Shown here in pieces: positions 1-13,800 of a stretch of 64,000 nt of DNA. The notes under the pieces were generated by a model that was given only the letters and a program-made list of their open reading frames with translations, did no database searches and was not told where the DNA came from. Origin of the DNA: Anarhynchus alexandrinus (taxonomy: Eukaryota > Chordata > Aves > Charadriiformes > Charadriidae); assembly GCA_008711295.1 (NCBI GenBank), contig VUYV01000124.1, positions 1,568,943 through 1,632,942 of the forward strand, written 5' to 3'. The first letter of the stretch is position 1. Every line of letters begins with the position of its first letter. A program made the translations under genes and the position numbers.

Positions 1-1710
1 TCCCATTATAGGAAGAATTTCTTGCCATGTACTCATCATTGCTTAGTAGCTCACCTACCTTTGGGGTATTTATATCCATCTGAATTCCTCAATTTTAGTT
101 TCCATCTACAGAATTTATCTACGCTCTGATCATCTATATAATCAAAACTGAAGCAGTTTTTCAGTAGACAGTGGACTTGTTCGGTGACCAGATGGCCCAG
201 GAACAAAGGGAGGGATGGCAAGGAAACTTAGAACCACCTTTCCCATTTTTCTACCCCTGGAGTTTTACCAAACAGGCATGGGCAGAGATCCCAGCCAAAT
301 AAAGAAGATTAGATAGTTTCTGTTTTCACTGGAAAAGAGGGAAAATAGAAAATGGATGTATACAGAGAGCAAGAAATTTCAGCATCCACACTTCTTATTA
401 TACTAAAGCAAGAATTGACAGAAAACCAGGCAGAATATTAAGTTGATCTGGACTCCTAGTTATCTGCAATTAAAGTTACTGCTCTTCATTAGGAACTGCA
501 TCACTCCCCCCATCCATCTGTCCACATAATAAAGATTTACTTTAACAATGACTAAATGAGAAGAATGCAAGCATTAATAATTCCAGTGCTACGCTTTGCA
601 CGCAAGCTAATGAGGTATGTATTACATCATTATATGGTCAAACACATCTCATGGAAAACAGGTCAGTCTAAATATAAAAACCAGTTTGTGCTCCTAAGAA
701 TATGAAGACAGGTGTGTTGTTGAGGTTTTTTTTCTTTTTTTTTTAAATAATAAAGATGTGTTGTTATGAATTAATAACCTAAAAGCAACGCTTGCAATTG
801 TATTGAAAGAAGAATGCTGGTAAGCAGGAGCAAATAACAGGAAACAATTAAAGACTTTCTCACACCTTAATAAATGCAACTAATACTTTCAGTATAATCA
901 TGCAACACAACTCCATATTTTAGCTGACTGTACAAATAAATAAAAACCCCAAGTGATACAGCTCATTGGGTAATTTAAAGTTTAAAGGGTGGGTGTTTTT
1001 TTGAGTCTAGTGACTTAAATAATCTTCAAGACATTTTAAATTTATGAACATTACTGCATTTATCTATGGCTCTGTATGTAAATCAGGAAGTGACAGTCTC
1101 CAAAAGGTGCAAATATCTAACTCTGCAGAGACAGAAAGGCAGAATTTACCACTTAGACACTAAACACAAATAAAACAAGAAAGATTTTTTCCAGCAGGAT
1201 TCCAGCAGACCTTTCAAAGTCCTCCAACAGCGTGCAAGGTAGGTGACAGAAAAGAAGTAATTGTTACACTAGATGAGGAAAGTGGAGAAAATAAAAAACC
1301 AAAAGCAAGATCACTATTCTGTTTCAAAGAAGCAGCTTTCTGAGTGTTGCATTATAAAATATATTAATAAACTTTAAGTCTCACATGGGAGGCCTAGGAA
1401 TAGCTTTGCAAACTCCCACAAATCCTCTAATTATCACAAGATAACAGACAAGAAGCTGCTGTTCAACTGGCAACAAAACTATTAACTAATAAATATCTCA
1501 GTAGGCTGTGCTTCGCTTCTGTAGGATTCAGAAAACAACAAGTCTGCTCTACTGCTTCCTCCATGTTCTAGTAAGGAACAGAGCTTGAGGACTTTTTTCT
1601 TTCTCTTTTTAACTGGCACTCTAAATATAACTTTGAACAACACTTTTGGTATCAAGAGCTTGTGGAGCAAAAGCAAAACATTAAATAATTCATTTTTTGG
1701 GATAACTTAC
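1..1710 (-). other. SIPA1L1 intron downstream of exon 12 (partial)
   Basis: This is AT-rich intron beginning with the donor GTAAGT at 1710. I found no continuing SIPA1L1 exon and no recognisable repeat. Short open frames here lack family resemblance. Confidence 0.7.
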
Positions 1711-1829
1711 ATGACCCTGCTTATTTGGAGACAAGTGAACCACAGGATCCTGTCTCATCAGTCTTCCACTGGGGCTTTCTCGGAAGGATGGCAGTACTTT
1801 TGATACTGCTGGGAGATGGCATGTTGGTT
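1711..1829 (-). CDS. SIPA1L1: SIPA1L1 coding exon 12 (residues 1221-1260), last exon inside the window
   Basis: The 119-base exon follows acceptor ATTGCAG and reads [20 protein letters not shown], then [19 protein letters not shown]. It ends in phase 0 at donor GTAAGT. It joins exon 11 in frame directly (DQM-EPTCHL), the short splice form. The gene continues leftward beyond the window with the rest of the Ser-rich tail and the C-terminal coiled coil, about one third of the protein. Confidence 0.95.
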
Positions 1830-4800
1830 CTGCAATACAGCACACAACAATGTACCAAAGAGCATATGCAGTGCAACAACCTAAGAAAATTTGTAACCTA
1901 ATTTTACAGTGCAATTTTTCCAATACTACCATCAGCCAAAAAACTTTGGATACCTAATACAAAATTCATTCCAAATAAAAAAAATACATATTGTGACAAA
2001 AGACAGGTGAGGGCCCAATTCCTGCCTGGCGTAAATCAGTAAGACGTAATGAAAAACCAGCAGCCACCATCCTGGCTTTTGTTAGAACAACCTGAATGGT
2101 TCCATGCTGCCATTGTCCAACAGCACTGTATCAGAGCATTAAACCAGCGGAATATTCATTTTCACAATGTATTGACATTGCATCTCTATATGCACATTGC
2201 CTGTGGACAAGACATTAAAAAAACCTGAAGATCCACATTTCCTTAAATTGTATTCTATGCAAGGCAGGACAATAGCAAAAGTCTAGAGTGATCACTTAAA
2301 CGAACACATTTTCTCCAGAGTGACTACTACTTGTATTTCTTGTCAAAGTTAAGGTGAGTTAAATAAACACTTTCTAACTGAAGAGATAGCAAAAATCTGT
2401 TGAAATCACAATATTCCCTTAAAAATTGATGTCTGTGAATGTGGAAACTGCATAGATGTACAAAAGGAATACTTATTAAACTAAACCTGACAAAAGTGGA
2501 TGGAATTCATATCACTCATCTTACATGGACACTCATAAGTGCTATTTGCCAGTTAAACTTATTTTTTTCCACAGGAGATAAATATGGAGGTCTAGAGGGC
2601 GTTCAGACACAGCCCGTCAGGTAATTGCCTTCTCAGAGCCCAAGGTCAGTGTTTTAGGAGAACCTCTCTTAGTTGTCACTTTTTACATGTATCGTCTCTC
2701 CTGTGGTTATGCAATATTCTGCACTTCTAAAAATGCTTATTTTAAGTAGAGTATGTGCTTATGAACATCAAGTACCTAACAATATGCATGGAAATTAGCA
2801 GTGCTTTCCCTAAAAATAAAATAAAAAAACAAAATTTAAACTTGATTCCTCCCTGGCAAGTGGTAGCAAGCAGTGTTGGTGTGCAAAGAACAAAGGTCTT
2901 CTGTAGGTAAGAATGGGCCAGGAAGGAGTGAATATGTGGATTCACTGCACCTAGTGCCTTATTTACCTTGAGACAGATTATCCCAAGTGGAAATGTGCTT
3001 ATTTGGCACAGAACCAAACTTTCACCTAGATTCACCAGACTGGCAATATAGTCTCCAGTCAGAGATGCAGCTTCCAACTGCGACTCCATGAATGCAGGAC
3101 AATACACAAGAGATAAAATACAGGGATTATATGTCAGTATGCGTTTCTCAGCTTTTGCCAAATGCCAGAGCCATCTCTTCTACCACAGAATTTTTCCTGT
3201 TCTTTTTGGCCTTATTTATTTATTTTGCTAATATGGTGACACCTGACACTGTACAACAGAACTTGCTGGCAGCTCCACTCTGTGCCAGCATCAACACCCA
3301 ACTGTTGGTCTGCAAAAGTAATGCTGAGCAAAAGATCAGTTTTACATGCGTCGTTACCATCACAACAGTATCAAAACATATGCGATTAAAATTCATTCTG
3401 TCAAAATGAGAACTGCAGATCAGTATAATCACAGCTTTTCAGTGAGAAGTATGGGGGGAGTTGTGAGGGAGGGACTGACAGATGGCTTCAATAACAAGGC
3501 ACAGCTCACTGAGGTTGTGAAGGTATGTGAACAAAGTACATCTCCAGAACTTGAGGTTGGCATTTCCCTTAACAAATTCCTGCTGATCTCACTGAACCTT
3601 ATTCTGTGTTAAACACTAGTCTATTTATATAGAACAAAAGTTGTGATGCAGTAAAATGATGATCTATATGTGCAATAGAAAAAGTATGGAATTGTTTAAT
3701 CTAGGGTAACAAGAGTTAGAAAAAAACAATCTAGCAATCTTGACCATGGCCATCATGTTGGATCAATGCTATTTGTAGACAGGACGTTTCCAGTGGTGTC
3801 AATCTCATTGGTATCCACTCAAGTCAGACCATAGCTGTAGCAAAAGGTCGATGTGCAGAAACTTCAAATGAAGGCTTAACAATGCAAATTCTCAGTACCC
3901 AGCTGTTTTATGTAGTTAATATGTTCCCTCAGCTGACAGCTTAATTGCCAAGTGCAGTGAAAATGTATACACTGGTGGAAGGCGATTACCAAGCTATAGA
4001 TTTACTTCACTATTTAAACTTTAATTGCATTTTTTACATTTTGTACATGGTATTTTTATAGCTTCAATGATCAAACAATCAATTTGCATTTATATAGCAC
4101 CGTTTGAAAGGGAGCATCACAAACACTTTAGACAAACTAAGCAAAAATTAAACTAAGCCAAGCCACTCGGGAGAGTAGGTGAGGTCAAACAAGTCCTCAG
4201 CAGCAAGACAAATTAGTAAGTACGTCTACCCAACCACTTCTAAAAGGACAGAGTGTTTCAGGGTAGGAGCATTAAGGTAGATTTAGTCCCAGAATCAAAT
4301 GAAGAACTGAAATCAGTTCTTTCTCAGGTGATAGGCATAGATCTCAAGGAAACAGACTGCAGAAGGTAGTATATGCTCCAGACCCAATTATTCATCCTGA
4401 TGAACAAGGTTAACTTTCAAAGACACTGAAAACACCGTGCTTAAGAGGGTTCTCTCTCTGCATGGAGAGGTATTGCCAAAGTCACCTTGTGGTTAGCACC
4501 ACTTGCTCATTGTAAAGAATTAATTACCTACCCATCTGGTCAGCGATACTATCCTCACTTCTTTGCCAGCTGGGTGTGGATTTGCCGCTACCACCCGTAT
4601 CGGATTGCGTGTTCTGCCTGTCAATGGAAGCAGGGGATCTACGGCTAATTCCAAACCTGTTGCAACACCCCAAAAAACAAAGCAGATAGTGATTTTAAAT
4701 ACACATAAATCTCACATAAGGGGAAAAGAGCACTTTTAAGAAGCTAGCATCAAACAACAGGGCAGACATAGCACAACCGCTTGAGGGGTTTATAATGCTT

Positions 4801-7800
4801 TTCCATTTAATTTTTGTGGCAGCTCTCAGGACCCAATTAGCAACTTTAATGCGTAAGATTACAGTACACATTAATTTATTGAGCACCTTTGATCAAGAAC
4901 ATCTGGTTACAGTGTATACAAATCAAAAAAACAGACCAAAACATCCAGAAATAAAATTATTAGTTTTCATTTACATAGATGTTTACATGGAAAAGTGACC
5001 AGACCGTTACATGGTTACAGAAAATTGACCACAATCAGTAAAACATAAAAGTTTGGATAAAAGCCACATAGGGAAATGAGGTGTGTTTATTGGGAAAAGA
5101 TATCACGATGGTCCCTTTTAACTGGGAAAGCACTATCTTGAACTAGTCAACATAAGCATCAGAAAGTTTGTTGGGCCAATCCTATGGATCTCAGCCACTT
5201 TCCTGGGTTCTAAGCAAAAAACTAGTAAGGTCATACCTAGGTGATGCAGACATACATACAAACAACATAGATTCATTTGGGACAATATTACACTGCGAAA
5301 TATTTTAAATAAGTGTTTATAAAATTGACTGTATTAGTTATGGATTCCCAAAACCTGGGGATTATAAATTCTGTAAATTATTAAGTTATTTGATCATAAA
5401 ATAATTTGAGTGGACTAGTGTAATTAAGTACAGCTGTAGGAAAGTAGCGAGACAAGTATATCTATTGCTGTAGAAGAAAGCACACAGAGCAAAAGGAAAA
5501 CTGTGTTCAATGGACTTGGCAAATCCTGCTAGATTAGTCAGATGGATTTCAGAAAGTTCAATAAAGATATAGTAAACTCAAGGAGAACAATCTAATGACA
5601 AAGGAGACATATGGTGCCTCTGTGCCATACCCAAGTCTACATGCCTTATATGCCTAAAAGCCCATGAGAATTAGATCTCTAATTCTGGATTACATAAAAA
5701 TCACTTATAAGTCTGTAAGAATTATAACTGGGTTAAGAATTAGCAGATCAATCATTAAGAATCTGTCAAGAATAATGCATTTCTGAGGTGGGGTTTTTTT
5801 AATCAGACATACCTTGAAGGAAAAAAAAAAATTCCCAACACTCCACATGCACAGAGTAACACCCAAAAGAATTACAAGCTCATATATTCTCTATACATCA
5901 AGGAGTTTCTCTAGCTCTGTGTAACATAATAACAGAAAATACCCAAACTGTGCTTTCTACTCACTCTACTAGCTACAGACTGCCCCACACGACCTCCCAT
6001 GTAAAAGAGCCATCTGCCCAACTGTCAGAACAAGCTCAATGTAGTTATCCCACTTGAAAGTTCATGTACTTGTTAACTCAAATGAACCCACCAAAGAAAC
6101 ATCCTATGACTCAGAACAACAAAATCCCACTCCCATTCTTAAAGGTAATCAGCTGGAACATGCCTGTACATGCAGCACAGCTCCAAAATGTCACATTTTG
6201 AAATTTGGGCCTTCTAAATTTTACCCAAACATGACCCTAATTCCCTTTTGTTCACTGCTCCCTGGTATGGCCAACATACAGCTTGATGAACAAAAAAAAG
6301 TGAAGAAAACCTGGATATATCTGCCTTCTGAATACAAACAATTTAAGCTGAAATTGCATGAAGTGAGTAATGCTCTTCCGTTTCTATTCACACAAACTAG
6401 CTAGGATTTCACTTAATTAAATAGCTAAATTAAACATGATGAAGTCAATACCGATTCAACAGATGCATAAAAAGTGTAAACACAACATTTCAAAAGCTGA
6501 CTGATTCTTTAAACACTGATCTGAGGTAATTTTCAAACTTTAGGACTCGTAAAGTATTTTGGGAAGAATATCTTTTCATGATAAAATAACTAGAAGTTGG
6601 TATCTAAAAGAAATAGCCCAAACCTCAAGAAACCTTGGTGCGATGAAGTTGTGCTGCACCAATATTTCACTTTCTATGCATTGTCCTCTTACCTAAACCC
6701 CATAATGTTCATACGTATAAAACCAGTCAATTTTGCATTTGGCATATTTTATGATGTGGGATCTTTTTTTCAAGAGTAGAGATATACAGAACCATCTTAT
6801 TTCTAATTTTATTTCATTAAAATCACTGCTCTACTAATCGAGCAGCAAGAAATGTCTTTCGATTGCCTTTTTTACATGAAACGGGCTATTTAAAAGCAGG
6901 AATAATAAATGCAGGTGGTGCTATATTCTGTGCTGCTTAAATATATAGCCCAGCAGGGTATGTAGGAATGAACCCCAAAAACTCGAAGGAGAAATCAATC
7001 TGGATTAAAAGAACAGTGAAATTGTTTAAATATACATTTTATATGTATGTCATAAGAAGAAACTCAGTATTTTGGTATTTTTGAATTTCATTTTTACTTT
7101 CTACAATCCATTATTACATATACGTACCTTCAGGTGAACACAGGATAAGTATACAAAACACACATATACACATCAAGACCAATCTGGAAATTCTTGAAGG
7201 CAGTGAAGTTTTTGCCTATACCCAGCTCAGCATATGGACCAATAATCTAGAAGAGGCAGCAGTTACTGCTCTTACCGATGTCTGACAGAGGTTGGACTCA
7301 CACCCATGCTTCCAGTCATTTAAGTTTCACAAACTTTCCAAATCTGTCATATCATGCAACAAGAAAGAAACGTATACACAAATTATGCAGTTGAGATTTC
7401 TGCACTGGGAAATCTCAGGGACTGGCATACCTAGAGCACACTGGAGCCTCACCTCGGGAAGACGTCACCTTCAGGACATGGTGGCCCCTCGGCCCCTACT
7501 CCAGCCCATCCTTCTCTCCAACATCTTAGCAATTGAATGCTACAATATGTCTCCTCTACTTTAACAACATATAGGGGTTAATCACTGACCAGCTCTGCCT
7601 GGTACATTGAACATCACTACAGAGCTGCCCTGAATCTGGTGTCTCAGACAAATCTCAACAGAAGATGCACATGGAACTGCAATGATTTTTAGTAAGGTGA
7701 CAGACATTACTTTGCTTATTGAGGCAAGGGAAAGTTTCCTTCATAATTACATTTTTCATGCTTTCCATTTAGCCTGGTAGAAAATGTTTGGAAAATCCTG

Positions 7801-10800
7801 AGTAAATATGATTTACGTGTACAAAGACAGTATAGGAGGCAATGTGCTTTTCCTATAAGAACAGAACATAACAGTCAAATAATTGGAGTTTAATAAGTTA
7901 TTTTTCCTTTTTAAAAAAAGCATCCAATAAAGAACACACAAAGTTCATGTACTAGTTACTTCTTTCATTATTCCATTTAAACAATGTTTCCTTGCACCAA
8001 ATTAAAACTTCAAAACCAAAAAGATTGTTTATGCAAGGTTTCTAGGACCCATCTCTTTGCTGAACCAAAGAATGCTGTAGTGAACATATGTGTATAATTA
8101 AAAGATGGAAAAGGGTTGGGATGGGTGCTGGTGTGCTCTGAGGCCAACTCCAAACAAAAATCCCAGTGTGTCTGAAAATCCCTTCCTATTCAAGCAGTTA
8201 TGGTTGTGAAGGTCTAAGGACATATGGCAGCAATACCTTTTTTTGTAGAGCAAATGACGTAGTTGGAAAAGAGCAGACAAGATATTGGGAGCACAAGCTG
8301 CTCTTCGGAATTCAAGGCAACGCATAAGTGCTGCTGGCATGAATGAGCCAGGAAGGATGCAGTGTATAAAGAGGTTAAGTGCTTTTTCCAGTTGCAGAGC
8401 TCTGGACACACTTCTATTTTGTTTCCTTACAGCAAAGTTTAATGGCTTTAGACCAAATCTCCTAATGTCGGTAGGACTTAAGCACAAACTTAAATAAGGA
8501 CCTGAACAGGCCTGATATTGTCATGAATCAAAGGCTTAATGAAGGTGTGCAGCAGAGAAGAGATGGCCTCTTCAGAAAACCTCAAACTGAGCTGCAAGGA
8601 GGGAGGACAAAGCTTCAGTGCTTTGGAACAAGAAGCAGCAGTACTTCAAACACGTGCTTAGAACAGTATTCTCTGGACTGACACAGAGCAGTGTCCCCTT
8701 ACAGGCACCTAAACAGGCAAAAGATAGTGCCCTGCGCTAAGCAGTTCCTGACAATGGTATTTAATCTTACTAATAATATTTTATTAAAATAGAGAAGAAG
8801 ATACTTCTACTTTATGAAAGACCCAACCTAGAATGAATTACACACAATGACCTGCAATGTACTCAAGAAGACTTCAGAGGGAAGCTTTGCAGTGTGAACT
8901 ATCAGCAGTTTTGCCCCTTTATCTTCTCTATAGGAAGTAATTTGGAATGTGGTAGACAGCTCTCCTGCTGCCAATTATTTTTTTCCCTACTTGGAGATGC
9001 TTGATTTATTGCTCCTTTCAGTGCTCTCTGAAATTGATACAGATTTAATTTCTTCCTCTGCAAGTTGTCCCTTACATTGACATTGGATCACTTCAGAGAG
9101 TTTGAAGATTTCTGCAAAGTTCGAAGAGAGTGCCTTAAAACAGGATCACTGTGAATGTGTGGAAAAGATGCCAGCTGTGGAGTCCTTAGCACTTTTGTGC
9201 CTACACATCTGAAGTCTCAGTTGCACTCAACACTACTTTGCTTCAACTATTAGCACAGACTGCAAAGTCCCAAACCCATCACTTATTTTATTTTAGAATC
9301 TAAACTTGTGAAATGAAGTAATTTGCAACATGAAACCAGTACCCTTAATGAAGATTTTTTTAAATACATAAAGGTCCCTTTGTATAGTAACCTGAGCAGT
9401 TGTAGGCTAGGATCAGAGAGAGAGGTTAGGTCGCAAAGGGAAAAAGTGGAAGCAAGGGATTTTTAAAACCGACTTTTTCAAGAAGCATGACAGTGATATT
9501 TGAACACAAGCATGTTTTAATGCATGTAAACAACAGCTGACAGGAGGCTGTGTAAGCACTCCTTTAGTTTAATACACATTACAACAAATGGAACACAGAA
9601 CAGAAAACCTGGATAAAAAGAATATGAAAAAAGTCTGGTGCCTACCCTTCTGGCATAGATTTTTGTCTGTATGTGCCCCCACCAGAGCCAGTCTCACTTG
9701 AGGATGATAAGTTGCTTGGAGAATTACGGCACTGTTGCGATCTTGCTAAGGCAATGGATGAAACTGTGACGTAGACATCAGAACCGGGAGACAACCTGTT
9801 CAGAGGAAAGGAACCAGCCGCATCAGCAATACTGAACAGCGATACCATAGTGCAAAGCATGAAGGACACCACACAAATTGTCACAACAGCAAAGAACATG
9901 GCATTGTGGAGTCGGGAGAAATAAAGTCAGTTGAAGGATCAGACATTTCTCCCTTATTAATCTATTGTAAACCATGGAAAAATCAGCTGTAAAAAAATGG
10001 ATGCAGGGGAGTAAATGAAGAGAGGCAAGAGTGGGAGGAAAATCCCGGCATACACTAGGAAAACACCCCATTTTCTCAAGTCCTGATTTGTTTTTTCAGA
10101 TTGCTTGTAAAGAATAATGAAGCATAACATTCCTCACCCAAATAACAAACAGAACAAAGTATTTCTAGTTCTCAAAACAGACTCTTGCCTGGTATTTAAA
10201 CTAACTGTAGTGAGTTGTCTATGCAAACTCTTCCAAGAGTATCAAGCTTATCTCTATGCCACCAAACTTGTCCACATTAAATCACAATGTAATGCTATTT
10301 ATAAATACCTTAAATTCCCCCCTAAAAACTTAACACTCTAACATAAGCTATCTCAATATATCAGAACTCTGTTTGAAAATACAGACCTGAGTCATAAGAA
10401 GCCTTCTCCTGTCGGAATAACCATACAGCAAATAAATGGGCTAGAATTGCAACACACGCACCTGGGCAGAATGGCTGGAAGTAGCAGGCTTATACTGCTC
10501 AACTCGTATATCCTGTTCTGTAGTTTAAGGCTTTTTTAGCTCATTTTCTGCTTTGTGCATTTTGTTTCCCAAACCCCAACTGAATTCACTGCTGCTAGCT
10601 AGTTCTTTGTTCTACTTGATGGTAACTGAAGCCATTCAGAATTTCTGCAGTGATTTAAGTGGAGTTTGAATTACGCCATCCATGAACTTCAAAATCCTAC
10701 TATGAACACAAACCTTTACTCATTTTAACAAGGAAAAGTACTACAACTTACACAAGTTAAACAGCAATTTAACTTTTAATAGTAAAAAAAATGGATACTG

Positions 10801-13800
10801 ACTTCAGTGAAACACACACTTCAGTACACAACTTGGGTCTGGGGATTTACAAGACCTTAGCCTAGCCACTTAATCAGTATCTGTAAAGGAGTGGCAGATT
10901 TTAATCGGCTCTCATCACAATACTGTAAGAACTTTTAAAGTTCAAAAAGTCTCTTGAAAATGAAAAAAACATTGCACTGATTATTGTTACTTATATATGT
11001 GTACATACCCAAAGACTCTGTGTGTGTATATATATATCTCAAATGTGCATTTGTCACCCTCAGTACTTTGCAAAAAAGCAGTAAACAAAATCTTAAAATG
11101 GAAAGAGCAGTAGGAGTGGACCAAACATCTTGATCATCTGGAATTTCATAAAGTGCATATGACTAAGAGTAACTCCTTTTCCCAGACAATAAAGGAATGA
11201 CCGAACACCTCACCATCACACGTACCATACAAAATACAGTAATTCCTTTACTGAACTGAATTTAACTTATCTCACATTTGTCAAGCAACAATTCTGAAAC
11301 ATTTGATTGCAAAGAACATGGTTCAAGAGCTGGAAATCTGGGGAGCCATGAGCCAAGCAGTTCATTCTCCCAGTGGCACTCTAATAAAAATAGTTTGGCC
11401 AACAAAAATATGTGCTTTCAATAGCATTGACTCACCTATGTAGGCACACACATTTAAACTCAGTTATGCTTGCAGAGCAATACACAGTTTAAAAGTATGA
11501 CCTTTCTTCCCAATACTAAATTAGAATTTATGGCAAGGAAACCAATTACTTCTCGAATAATTTCTGTAAAATAGAAAAATGCTTACATTTTCACTTCAGA
11601 TTCAGCTATGCCTTTTCTTTACTTGCTATGCCTTACCAAAAAGTGACAGCACTGTTCAGAAGGAATGTCAAGATTTCAGAACTATGTCACGGAGTTATAA
11701 CTCATTTACAAAGATGAAAGACCTCGAGGGCAAACAAGATTGTATTATAAATGCAATCTGAACAACAGCAATGAACAACCAGTCAGGTAGGACATCCTAT
11801 TATTTAAAGCAGCAATACATTTTGTTGGTACAGTTCACAATAGCACTAAAAAACTTTAATAATGAGAGACGTTTATTTATATGTTTCAGAGAAAATGAAG
11901 ACAATAGAACTTTAGGGTAAATTAGTTCAAATTGACTTTTTGAGCTGCTTTGAAATCTATTGATGAAAGGCACTTCCCAAGACAAAAGGAGTATTGTGTT
12001 AGCAGCGTGCCCCTATAGTTAAGATATTCTGTGCTTGTCTTTTATTTATAATTAAAAACCAAACTAAAACAAGCTATTATCTATTTCAAAAGGCAGCTTT
12101 AAGAAATTCCAAAACGGTTAAGTGCATGAGTCCCATAATTGAATTTAAAAATAGGCCAAGCGTCCATTGCATTAAACAGATACAATTACATTGCAGACAA
12201 TTGAACAGGGATTATACCATGCATGATTTAGTTCTAACAGATCTAGTTCATCCTGAAAGGACTGATTGAGTCTTGCCAAGTATGGGAAGAAAATCATCCT
12301 TTGTGCAGGCAGTGAGTGGGATGGGTGTATTTTTTTTTTTGTTTAGTATGACAACACAGACATCGAAAGCATCCATCTTTTTCTTAATAAATTAATTTCC
12401 ATGTCATTAGCTGTAATTTTCCCCACGTCTTCAGTATGCATAGGTATGTAATATACACATCATAAGAAAAATGTCAGTCTAGTGCACTTTGTGCCTATGG
12501 CCTAAGGCAGTTTTTAGTTATATGATCACACACAGGTGCCTCCTCCCTTAGGACCTCTGCCCCACGCGGTTTTATTTTGTGCTACAACTCCTGCTGCAAG
12601 AGCTGCACAGCTCGGAAGTGAAGGAAGCGCAAGCTGGCAGAAGAGGAAGGATGGCCTTGCAGCGGAGGCATTTCAGTGCTGACTTAGCCAACTGAATCCT
12701 CGTCTTGCACTCGCTGCAGCGCTCCAATGTGACCACTGGCATATTTGCTAAAGAAAATTTTTCATTCATTGTCACTAATTGCAAGTTTCTCAAAGGCCTT
12801 ATTTGATTCCAAGGCCTGATTTACTTCTGAGCTGAAAACTTCCCAAAGCAGCTGAAGTCAACTGAAGCTGTAATTTGAATATATAAAATATTAACAATGC
12901 TGGGCACACTTCCAAATATGAGATGCCCAAAATAAGACACAGCAAACGATTAGAACGTAATTTCTCTCTCTACCTTTGTTCTTAATCTGAAGAGGGCCAA
13001 AGACATCTCTTCTCACACAAGAGTTTGGAAAATTAAGTTTAATTAATACCCAGGAAGCGTTCAGAAACTATAGTAATGGGCGCCACTGCAAAGCTTAGAG
13101 GGGAATTAATAAATGCATCTTTACAACAGGATTTGAATGCCATCCAGTAAATAAGGGATGGAGTAATGAAGAGGAAAATAAAATATTAAATAGCTCTTTT
13201 TTAATGAGCTGCATCCACTGTGTGAACTGAATGAGGCAGATGTACTCTGTTAAAAGAAATTCTCGTAATTTAATCAAAGAGGTATCAGAAAATATAGTTA
13301 CACAAGAGTTCTGAATAAAATTGCATAGCATATCTTAATTCTGGCATGCTTACCTTCCACGTGTTTGATTTCTGCAGTCCTAATAATACTGCAAGACATG
13401 ACAGTTCTCTGAAAACACTGACTCAATGCTCTCATGTTAAAAGGAAACCAAACCATTCAAAAAGGAAAAAAGATCATCAGCAATTTTGGGGAAGGGGATA
13501 ACAAATTAAACAGAAAATGCAGTTATGCTGTCCATATTGTACCTTCTCACACCACACTGCGTACCTTCTTGAGTATTTTTCTTCAATTTGATTATTGCAT
13601 TTTCAGAAAACATGTATTATAAAAATAAAAGATATAGAGGCAGGCAACGGGACAACCAGAGGTACAAAATGGCTTCCGTATGAAGAAACGCTGAACAGCC
13701 TATATGGCTTCACAGATTATAGAGAATTTTATCGTATCTGCTTCAGTCCATCCAAATGTGAATCATATTGGATCAAGCAAACAATGATTATTCATTATCC

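Noticed and set aside
2009..2040. 'gggcccaattcctgcctggcgtaaatc' resembling an amniote palindromic DNA element end
   Set aside because: Only about 30 bases match and no inverted partner is seen nearby.
6054..6404. 116-codon open frame on the plus strand
   Set aside because: No motif or family resemblance; length is within chance for AT-poor patches of an intron.
8098..8487. 129-codon open frame on the minus strand
   Set aside because: No recognisable domain, composition like the surrounding intron, overlapping open frames on both strands, and not in the SIPA1L1 reading path.
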